From assembly GCA_013298325.1 (NCBI GenBank), contig JAAFHJ010000268.1, forward strand, positions 1-6,859: a stretch of 6,859 nt of DNA. Direction: 5' to 3'. The stretch comes from Myxococcales bacterium. Its GTDB lineage: Bacteria > Myxococcota_A > Polyangia > Polyangiales > Polyangiaceae. The notes below the pieces were generated by a model, which was given only the letters and a program-made list of their open reading frames with translations, was not told the DNA's origin and made no database searches. Below are positions 1 through 4,718 of this stretch, in pieces (position 1 is the stretch's first letter; every line of letters starts with the position of its first letter). The position numbers were made by a program, and so were the translations under genes.

Positions 1-1
1 C

Positions 2-733
2 GGCGATACCGGTGCGCCGGTGGTCGTCTGGGATCCGAATGCGCTGCCGCTCGGTGGGGGGGCGTCGCCGGCAGGCGTCCGCGCGGCTGAACTCCTCGCC
101 GCCCCGCCCGGGAACACCTCGAAATCATTGCCTCCTCCCGCCCTCGAAGCCGCCCGCGCCGCCCTCGCGGAGGCTCTTGCGCGACCGGCACTCCTCCCAG
201 CGACGACGCTCGCGAAGGGGGGCAGTCCGCTCCCCTCAACGTCGCCGTCCTTGGAGGTCGCCGTCGTGCGCGCCCGCGGGGAGGCCCTGGTCTCCGGTGC
301 CCGGGGCCCGCGCGTCGGAAACTTGGTGCACCAACTATTGCAGTATGCACCAACGTTCCTCGCCGAGGATCCGAGCCTGGAGCCGCTCGCGCGCGCCCTG
401 GCCGGGCGGCTCTCCGCGACTGACGAGGAACGCGTTGCAGCCCTCGGCCGGGTACGAAAGGCGCTCGCGCACGCCGCCTTTGACGCGCTCCGAACCGCGC
501 TCGAAGTGCGTCGTGAGCAGACGGTGGTTCTGCCCGCGGATCGGCACTCCTACGGCACTGTGGACGTCGCCTATCGCGACGCCGATGGGTGGGTCGTTGT
601 CGACTACAAGAGCGACGCCGACCCTATCGCCGACACGCGCCTTGCCGCCTACCGGGAGCAGCTCGCGCTCTACACGGCCGCCTTTTCGGTCCCCGGCGGG
701 GGCCCGGTCCGCGCGGTGATCCTGCTCGTCTAG
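2..733 (+). CDS. addA: AddA-like helicase-nuclease, C-terminal nuclease domain (5' partial)
   Basis: The frame is open at the left edge, so this is the last 243 codons of a longer gene; the stop is TAG at 731-733. AddA is the helicase and nuclease subunit of AddAB, which resects double-strand breaks for RecA loading in the cytoplasm. What is visible is the C-terminal PD-(D/E)XK nuclease domain. It has GNLVHQLLQ (nt 317-343), matching the family's G-x-VH-LL helix. It has GTVDVAY followed by VVVDYKSD (nt 557-619), the D...DxK metal-binding and catalytic core. It has REQLALY (nt 653-673), the QxxxY motif. The end, VRAVILLV, is also typical. The helicase motifs lie outside the window, so a different UvrD-family helicase with the same nuclease tail is possible. 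A Pro/Ala-rich linker precedes the nuclease core. An addB partner would be expected upstream but is not visible. The next gene is convergent. Confidence 0.85.
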   Translation, partial: GDTGAPVVVWDPNALPLGGGASPAGVRAAELLAAPPGNTSKSLPPPALEAARAALAEALARPALLPATTLAKGGSPLPSTSPSLEVAVVRARGEALVSGARGPRVGNLVHQLLQYAPTFLAEDPSLEPLARALAGRLSATDEERVAALGRVRKALAHAAFDALRTALEVRREQTVVLPADRHSYGTVDVAYRDADGWVVVDYKSDADPIADTRLAAYREQLALYTAAFSVPGGGPVRAVILLV

Positions 734-744
734 CGGCCTATATT

Positions 745-804
745 AGCCTAATCAAAATCTAGCTGACAGCTTGATTTTGATAAGTAAGTACGGTCTGTTA
801 GGCT
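745..804. repeat. AT-rich double inverted repeat just after addA
   Basis: An inner palindrome spans 751-781. Its arms ATCAAAATC and GATTTTGAT are perfect, then there is a T/T mismatch, then AGCT pairs with AGCT around a 3-base loop. It is enclosed by a second pair, AGCCTAA (745-751, sharing one base with the inner arm) and TTAGGCT (798-804). It begins 12 bases after the addA stop codon. It is AT-rich and has no T-tail, so it does not look like a normal rho-independent terminator. An operator, an attachment-like site or an RNA processing hairpin are alternatives. Confidence 0.6.
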
Positions 805-830
805 CGTTTTGTGAATGCCAGTTGAGTTCG

Positions 831-849
831 TGTGCATGCATGATGCACA
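831..849. repeat. Short perfect hairpin TGTGCAT / ATGCACA
   Basis: Seven-base perfect arms (831-837 and 843-849) surround a five-base loop. It is followed by AAAAGTTT rather than a T-run. Read on the minus strand it would be preceded, not followed, by T residues. The function is unknown. Confidence 0.5.
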
Positions 850-870
850 AAAGTTTGCCCGCGGTTCCCC

Positions 871-907
871 CAAACCTGGCCCGAATCGCCCGCGATGCCG
901 GCGTTTG
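871..907. repeat. Nested stem-loop in the intergenic region
   Basis: The outer arms CAAACCTGGC (871-880) and GCCGG-C-GTTTG (897-907) pair over ten positions, with one bulged C and one G-U pair. Inside lies a second small stem, ATCG (885-888) with CGAT (893-896), around CCCG. The pairing was read by eye. The element is GC-rich, unlike the hairpin at 745-804. Confidence 0.45.
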
Positions 908-1038
908 CTGCCTCTCATCCCGCCGCTCCTCCCAAATCTCCCCCGTTCGACCCCGAAACGCCAAACTCAAGACGCGCGGAAACAGACCCTCTTTCGAGAG
1001 CTTCTTCCTCACTTTTCAATTCCGGGCCGGGCGCAGTT

Positions 1039-1067
1039 GTCTCCCTGCGAAACGCAGGATCGGAGAC
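1039..1067. repeat. REP-like imperfect palindrome 3' of the RAYT gene
   Basis: GTCTCC (1039-1044) and GGAGAC (1062-1067) flank CTGCG-AAA-CGCAG (1045-1057), with a GATC bulge on the 3' side. The 11-bp interrupted palindrome sits 17 bases beyond the transposase stop codon on its 3' side. RAYT transposases bind and cut bulged REP hairpins that often flank their own gene, so this is a plausible substrate; that is inference. It could also act as a weak terminator for the transposase, though no T-tract follows on the minus strand. Confidence 0.45.
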
Positions 1068-1083
1068 CGCGTCGTCGTCGTGC

Positions 1084-2028
1084 TTAAGCCGCGGGCAACG
1101 GCACGTACACCTCACGCCGGTAGCCGTAGGTGAAGTGCATTTTCCCCGTCCCCGCGGGGAACGTGACGCGCCGTTTGCCAGCCTTCACCGCCTCCAACGC
1201 GGCTCGGTACGCCTTCCGAAAGGCCCGCATTTCTGCGATCAAGCGCTTCGCCGTCGCCAAGTCTCCCGCCGTCGTCAATCGCGGGACACGCCCGCCAAAT
1301 TTCTCATAGGTCTTCGCGCGGGAATGCGGATTCGTCGCGAGTACCCGCTGCCGCCCCGCGAAGTTTCCTGAATGACGGCGCCGCGCCGCCTTGATCTTCT
1401 TCGAAAGATGGGACGCCACCTGCATTGCCATCTCGGTTACGCTCCCAAAGAGTTCCACCGCCTCCTTTGGCGCTCCGATGCGAAACTTCACCGTTGGCGC
1501 ATTGGTTTTGTCATTCTGAGCCAGGTACTCGCGAGGCCGCGCGACGTCCGTCGTTGCCCCAAAGAGATCCTCGACGGAGGAGATCATCCCCGGCCATTCT
1601 TCCGGCGACGCCACCAGCCCCGCCTCGACGGGATTCGCCATCGCATACGCGATCTTGTCGGCGATCGCGGTCGTGCCTTCGAGGCGGTTGTAGGTACCGT
1701 CCGGCTTGTCAAAGACGTTCGACGGGAGCCCGTAACGGACCTTCACCGTATCGGCGAGCAACTTGTTCCGCGCTTGAAGGAACTGGGAGATCTTCCCCGA
1801 ACGATCAAACAGCACTTCGTGGATATGGTTCGACATCACACAAACGGCGATCACCTCAATGCCGTAGCGCTCGGCGTACCGCGCCGTCGCGTATTGATAG
1901 AGCTGCGCGACGCTTGACGAGTGTTTTCGGTTGCTTGGGTGGTTTGGTGTCAGTTTGTGCGCGCGCTCGACGCAGCGTCGGGTGACTTCGTAAAAGGTGC
2001 CGGGGAGGTACCGTTTGGCTTTCGACAT
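1084..2028 (-). CDS. REP-associated tyrosine transposase (RAYT, Y1/HUH family)
   Basis: Predicted 314-residue single-strand DNA transposase of the IS200-like Y1 superfamily, which nicks REP hairpins through a tyrosine-DNA link. Residues 64-73 (VMSNHIHEVL) carry the HUH metal-binding pair, H68 and H70; most relatives have PNHFHLLL here. Residues 126-139 (IAYAMANPVEAGLV) match the conserved YxxxNPVRAGLV block, whose tyrosine (Y128) is the likely catalytic residue. Typical RAYTs have about 150-230 residues. The extra region from about 175 is basic and helical, with KRRVTFPAGTGKM near residues 285-297, a tail I associate from memory with myxobacterial members. I chose ATG at 2028: a G-rich stretch lies 9-14 bases upstream and the conserved protein begins there. 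An in-frame ATG 18 codons earlier encodes an unconvincing leader. The frame is intact. The upstream region shares a module with another gene (see 2052-2143). Confidence 0.88.
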   Translation of the reverse strand: MSKAKRYLPGTFYEVTRRCVERAHKLTPNHPSNRKHSSSVAQLYQYATARYAERYGIEVIAVCVMSNHIHEVLFDRSGKISQFLQARNKLLADTVKVRYGLPSNVFDKPDGTYNRLEGTTAIADKIAYAMANPVEAGLVASPEEWPGMISSVEDLFGATTDVARPREYLAQNDKTNAPTVKFRIGAPKEAVELFGSVTEMAMQVASHLSKKIKAARRRHSGNFAGRQRVLATNPHSRAKTYEKFGGRVPRLTTAGDLATAKRLIAEMRAFRKAYRAALEAVKAGKRRVTFPAGTGKMHFTYGYRREVYVPLPAA

Positions 2029-2051
2029 GGCCGCCACCCCCCAGGGGGCGT

Positions 2052-2143
2052 GCCAACGCGAATTTCCTGCAAATCGGAGCATTCACGCGCGGATCGGGGG
2101 TGGCCCCGACCGAATTTGCCTGGCCCGGGCCAGGGGGGCAGCG
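2052..2143 (-). promoter_or_regulatory. Shared upstream module, copy A (sigma-54-like core)
   Basis: Gap-free alignment with 4602-4693 (constant offset 2550) shows blocks conserved at identical spacing: GCCAA, three variable bases, AATTYCCTGC, about 30 variable bases, TGGCCCCG, then TTTGCCTGGCCCGKGCCA and finally CAGCG (plus-strand reading). On the minus strand the core (2117-2132) reads TGGCCCGGGCCAGGCA. This has the GG-N10-GC arrangement of a sigma-54 -24/-12 promoter, with an imperfect -12 (AGGCA rather than TTGCA). The 5' untranslated part would be about 75-80 bases long and leads to the RAYT start at 2028. The sigma assignment is an inference from the spacing. Confidence 0.5.
2119..2134. 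repeat. Perfect 16-bp palindrome CCTGGCCCGGGCCAGG
   Basis: This is an uninterrupted two-fold symmetric sequence centred in the divergent RAYT/lipoprotein spacer, on top of the promoter-like core of copy A. The equivalent site in copy B (4669-4684) has lost the symmetry. It could be an operator or a REP-like recognition site. Palindromes of this composition are less surprising in high-GC DNA, so confidence in a function is low. Confidence 0.45.
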
Positions 2144-2219
2144 TGACGGAACGGGTAAAGGCGGACGTCGCGCGTCGCGGAGGAAGATCAGGGACTTGGG
2201 CTGCGCTACCGTCTCGGTG

Positions 2220-3715
2220 ATGTCTCGCGCCGCCGTGCTTGTCTCTCTCTTTGCCGTCGCCTGCTCGCCGGGCCGTTCCTCGCCGATTTTGCCGCGTGCC
2301 GCTCCGCCCACCTCTTCCGCGGCAGCGTTGGAGCTACCCGCCGAGGAGGAACCGGCGGAACCGCTCGGCGAACCGGTCAACGTGCTTTGGGGCGGGCCGT
2401 CGAGCATCGCCGTTTCGTCCAATGCCAAGGGGGGGGCGCCCGTCGGCGCTTGTCGACGGCGTCGCGGCGACCGCTTGGGAAGCGGCCGTCGGCGATACGC
2501 CTGGCGCGGCGATCTCGTGCGTCGTTCCGTCGGGGACGGCGATCACCGAGCTTGTACTGACCGCCGGCTTCGATGGCACGTCGCCCGCCGGAAAGGACCT
2601 CTTTTCAAGCCATTCCCGCGCTCGGAAGGTCCGTATCACGGCGCTCCCCGGCACGACGTTCCCCACGTTTGAGTGGACGCTCGACCCAACGCTCCGAACG
2701 CCGCAACACGTTCCGCTTTCGGTGCCGGCCCATCGTGAGGAGGGGGCCCGTCCGTCGGCGTCGACCAGCAATTTAGATGGCGGGGGCGTCGCCGGAGACG
2801 GCGGGCCTCGCTTTGAGGGCCCGCTCGCGTTTTCGGTGCTCGTTCTCGAACGTGACGAAGGCGGGCCCCCGTCAAAGTGGGCCCGCCGTCTCTCGCAACG
2901 CCGCTCCCAGCAATTTCGCTGGCGGTCGCGAACGGACGGGCCCCCTCCACAGGGGCCGAGCCCGCTGCCGCTCGCCCTCTCAGAGTTCGCCGTCCTCGGT
3001 CACCTCGGCACGCGCTGGAAGGCCCCCGAGCCACCCCAGCGTGACGGTTGGCGCTCTCGCGCCTCTGCCCGAACGTCCGCCCGGTGCCTTCGACGGTTTC
3101 GTCGGGCACCTTGCGCGCAACGTCGGTTTGGAGAACCCCTGCACCGCCTACGAGGAGGCGGTTGAGCCCGCCCTGCAGCGCGCTTCCGACGACTTCGAGG
3201 CCGCCCTCTCGCCCATCCCTGAGTACTCAAAGGGGTCGCTGCCCGAAAAGCCCTGGTGCCTGTCCGGCCCCACCACTGTGGCAGCGAGGGGGCCGGGCAA
3301 GTCTCGAAAATTAGGCGCAAACGCGGCTCCGAAGACGCCCCCGACGACCGTCGCGCTCGTCGATCTTGAACTGCCCAATGACATCGCGCGTGTCCTCCGC
3401 GTGGACCTCCCCCAGGGGAGCGCCTTCCTCCGCGGGAGCGCCGTCTGCGGCGACGTTATCGCGGAGGACAAAGGAACGAATTTGCCCTGTTCGGACGGCG
3501 ATCAGACGGTGAGTTCGCAAATTACCGCGGCGACGGTTTCCGACGATGCACTCACCGTTGATGTCACGGTAACGGTGCCGAACAAGGGCGATGGCTCGGC
3601 AAAGCGCCCTACAAAAAATGCGGAAATCCGCGTGATCACCTTTTACTGTCCCCTCGATTCTACGCCGCTCGGATGCCGTCGGAGCGAACGCGTGAGTACG
3701 CCACTGGTCAAGTAA
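2220..3715 (+). pseudogene. Frameshifted lipoprotein with discoidin-like (F5/8 type C-like) domain
   Basis: A coherent secreted protein can be read only by changing frame. It starts at ATG 2220 with a short signal peptide and possible lipobox (LFAVAC, Cys15), then a Pro/Ala/Glu-rich linker up to SSNAKGG. At the G8 tract 2429-2436 the sense frame jumps by one base to PSALVDGVAATAW, a typical discoidin-like core, followed by KVRITALPG and LALSEFAVLG. At the C5 tract 3023-3027 it jumps again, in the same direction, to SVTVGALAPLPE. A Cys-containing C-terminal domain of unknown type runs to TAA at 3713-3715. Removing one base at each tract gives 497 codons plus stop. Between about 2860 and 2960 a third frame (GPPSLATPLPAISLAVANGR) looks more natural than the Arg-rich one in register, so there may be two further compensating indels. 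The role was probably extracellular carbohydrate or surface binding. Sequencing error, true decay and slippage cannot be separated here; neighbouring genes are intact, which favours decay. Confidence 0.7.
2765..2925. repeat. REPIN-like inverted pair with flanking direct repeat
   Basis: The inner arms 2795-2824 and 2861-2892 are inverted copies sharing GAGACGGCGGGCC at the outer end, CTTTGA in the middle and GGGCCCGC at the inner end, around 36 bases. Each arm also folds on itself: GCGGGCC / GGCCCGC on the left, GGCGGGCCC / GGGCCCGCC on the right. Outside the arms, CCAGCAATTT-N-G-N-TGGCGG appears as a direct repeat at 2765-2783 and 2907-2925, with two mismatches. Two hairpins in inverted order within about 100 bases is the layout of REPINs mobilised by RAYTs, and a RAYT lies nearby. 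It lies within the broken lipoprotein gene. Chance symmetry in GC-rich coding DNA is possible, but the arm length makes it less likely. Confidence 0.5.
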
Positions 3716-3840
3716 TCACGAAGGGATCGTTGTTGGTGACAATGTCGGCCTGTGAGGACGTAAATAGCGGTGACTCATTCGCCAATTTTGGGGTGCATCC
3801 AGCACGGATTTGCCGAACGAGCCTACAGCGGAATATTTGA

Positions 3841-3951
3841 GACCGCGCACGGTTCCTTTACGACCCGCTCGAACGCGAATGCCACGCAGAGCTCTGGATT
3901 CACAAGGTCTGCTTCGTCCTCTTCCGTGGAAAACGGGATTGCTTCCGATGA
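3841..3951 (+). pseudogene. Possible gene remnant ending in an ATGA overlap
   Basis: This frame encodes about 36 residues with natural composition and GC-rich wobble positions, including RFLYDPLERECHAELW and HKVCFVLFRGKRDC. It is preceded directly by an in-frame TGA (3838-3840) and contains no ATG or GTG start codon, so it cannot be a complete gene as it stands. Its stop TGA (3949-3951) overlaps the ATG of the next small frame by the ATGA pattern typical of coupled genes. The upstream part may be lost or lie in another frame. I do not recognise a family. Confidence 0.3.
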
Positions 3952-4085
3952 AAATTCTCCGAAGATGGTGGCAAAAAATGCACGGCCATCGTCTCTATAT
4001 CGCCGGCTTCGTACTCCTCATTATCGGGATCATTCTTGCAGATGTATTCTTGTATCCCATACGTTTTGGAGTGACTTATCGATGA
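3948..4085 (+). CDS. Small single-pass membrane peptide (45 aa), hypothetical
   Basis: ATG at 3948 begins MKILRRWWQKMHGHR, a strongly basic N-terminus. One hydrophobic segment of about 20 residues follows (YIAGFVLLIIGIILADVFLY, residues 18-37) and then a short polar tail, PIRFGVTYR. By the positive-inside rule the N-terminus would face the cytoplasm. It overlaps the preceding remnant by ATGA, and its own TGA overlaps the next ATG (4082) in the same way. The ribosome site is weak, consistent with translational coupling. I recognise no family, and a hydrophobic stretch can arise by chance. The continuous membrane segment with flanking charges and the overlaps support it moderately. Confidence 0.42.
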   Translation: MKILRRWWQKMHGHRLYIAGFVLLIIGIILADVFLYPIRFGVTYR

Positions 4086-4256
4086 TGCTCTTGATTGTGT
4101 CAGCCGTTTTTTTTGCACCTCCGAAGAGTCCGACGAGGAAGTTTGTTTTGAGGGTGCCTGCGCAAAGACTGCCCCCCCGACGAGGCGAGGGGCGAAATGG
4201 CCTACGATTCTTTTCGGGAATGACCGTTCATACTCGCGGAAGATCGCCCCCGAGAC
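4082..4256 (+). pseudogene. Possible small secreted protein broken at a T8 tract
   Basis: ATG 4082 overlaps the previous stop (ATGA) and opens MMLLIVSAVFF, a short hydrophobic leader. At T8 (4107-4114) the more protein-like frame switches by -1 to CTSEESDEEVCFEGACAKT, a Cys-containing segment of the kind seen in secreted myxobacterial proteins. Without the switch the frame continues as a Pro/Arg-rich antisense shadow of the next gene. The corrected frame also has no nearby stop, so the 3' end is unknown; I stop at the border of the minus-strand gene. Decay is more likely than programmed slippage. The call is tentative. Confidence 0.25.
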
Positions 4257-4577
4257 TCAATGCAGCCGCGTCTCCAGGAGTTCGCGGAGTTCGGCGGCGG
4301 TTTCGCGGACCGTCGGCGAGCCGACGACCCCGGCGAGGGCGCTCGTCGCTTCGATGACCAAGGCATGCTCTTCCCAAGGAATTTCCATCGGATCGAGCGG
4401 GGCAGGGGGCACCGTAAAGGCAAGGGCGGGGAGCTTTGCGCCATATTCGCGGGCGACCGCAAGCAGGGCGGCGACGCGCGGGAGATCGAGGAAACCGTCC
4501 GCCCAGGCGATCGCGGCGAGGGCCGACGGGAGCGATGCGTGGGGAGGGATCGGGGTGAGGCGTGCGCTGGTGTTCAT
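4257..4577 (-). CDS. Hypothetical 106-aa helical protein, possibly TerB-like
   Basis: The frame has the strongest GC-at-wobble codon pattern on this strand, and its protein composition is natural. The opposite-strand frames here are Arg/Gly-rich shadows. Residues 18-46 (SALAAIAWADGFLDLPRVAALLAVAREYG) resemble the helix-ADG-helix core of TerB-like domains, with A-x-ADG-x-LD spacing. A Pro-rich loop (FTVPPAPLDPMEIPW, 54-68) separates it from two further helices ending in RELLETRLH. There is no signal peptide or membrane segment, so it is probably cytoplasmic. ATG 4577 is preceded by GGAG about 10 bases upstream. The gene is divergent from the rhomboid gene, and its upstream region is the second copy of the module found before the RAYT gene. 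The TerB-like label is a resemblance only; the gene being real is much surer than its family. Confidence 0.72.
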   Translation of the reverse strand: MNTSARLTPIPPHASLPSALAAIAWADGFLDLPRVAALLAVAREYGAKLPALAFTVPPAPLDPMEIPWEEHALVIEATSALAGVVGSPTVRETAAELRELLETRLH

Positions 4578-4601
4578 GGGCGGTTGCTCCGCAGCATCCG
4601 G

Positions 4602-4693
4602 GCCAATTCAAATTCCCTGCGAAATGAGCGTTTTTCATTGAAGTCCCCCCTGGCCCCGCGCCGTTTTGCCTGGCCCGTGCCACCCCCCCAGCG
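4602..4693 (-). promoter_or_regulatory. Shared upstream module, copy B (sigma-54-like core)
   Basis: This is the counterpart of 2052-2143. The minus-strand core (4667-4682) reads TGGCACGGGCCAGGCA: an exact TGGCACG -24 element, GG-N10-GC spacing and AGGCA at -12, close to the sigma-54 consensus TGGCACG-N4-TTGCA. The predicted transcript would start near 4656 and reach ATG 4577 after roughly 80 bases. GCCAA starts 24-25 bases before the minus-strand start codon in both copies (4602 to 4577 here, 2052 to 2028 in copy A). A conserved position relative to two unrelated genes argues for a promoter or leader role rather than a random repeat. No activator site was identified. Confidence 0.5.
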
Positions 4694-4705
4694 GCCATAT
4701 GCGCT

Positions 4706-4711
4706 AGGAGG
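4706..4711 (+). promoter_or_regulatory. Ribosome binding site AGGAGG of the rhomboid gene
   Basis: A perfect Shine-Dalgarno core lies seven bases before ATG 4719. It fixes the start of the rhomboid gene, although its frame is open upstream for another 150 codons. Confidence 0.8.
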
Positions 4712-4718
4712 GGATGCG

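Larger units (their letters stand above)
734..1083. other. Non-coding, structured convergent intergenic region
   Basis: This 350-base stretch lies between the 3' ends of the addA-like gene and the RAYT gene. I find no convincing gene in it: the open frames lack ribosome sites, codon bias and recognisable protein character. Its first half (about 734-860) is visibly richer in A+T than the rest of the window. Four stem-loops are present (745-804, 831-849, 871-907, 1039-1067), each listed separately. None is followed by a clear T-tract, so none is a textbook intrinsic terminator. It could be a decayed mobile-element flank, a cluster of RAYT substrates or a structured RNA. The sequence alone does not decide. 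Confidence 0.6.
3716..4256. other. Degenerate spacer with micro-ORFs and homopolymer tract
   Basis: No normal-sized gene occupies these 541 bases. Protein-like fragments appear in successive frames (3841-3951, 3948-4085, 4082-4256), joined by ATGA overlaps. A T8 run lies at 4107-4114 and a C7 run at 4172-4178. Base composition is patchy and lower in G+C than the neighbours around 3720-4160. The simplest reading is decayed or transferred DNA after the broken lipoprotein gene. No tRNA, CRISPR or intrinsic terminator is evident. Confidence 0.5.

Noticed and set aside
751..781. Hairpin after addA as an intrinsic terminator
   Set aside because: The stem is AT-rich and is followed by AAGTAAG, with no T-tract on either strand. 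I kept it as an inverted repeat only.
865..890. Third copy of the shared promoter module, suggested by CCTGGCCCG at 875-883
   Set aside because: Only nine bases match; the -24/-12 arrangement and the flanking conserved blocks are absent.
1372..1985. Long plus-strand open frames across the transposase gene
   Set aside because: They are Arg/Pro-rich antisense products of the RAYT gene, whose motifs are clear on the minus strand.
1856..2428. 190-codon minus-strand frame overlapping the RAYT start and the lipoprotein
   Set aside because: Low-complexity composition with no motif. It overlaps the better-supported signal peptide on the other strand and the RAYT N-terminus.
3742..3840. 32-residue plus-strand ORF from ATG 3742
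   Set aside because: Weak codon bias, no ribosome site and no recognisable features. It is in the same frame as the 3841-3951 remnant but separated by a TGA, so I did not call it a gene.
4260..4718. Upstream extension of the rhomboid frame by 153 codons
   Set aside because: It is antisense to the well-biased 106-residue gene, and the AGGAGG at 4706 sets the start at 4719.
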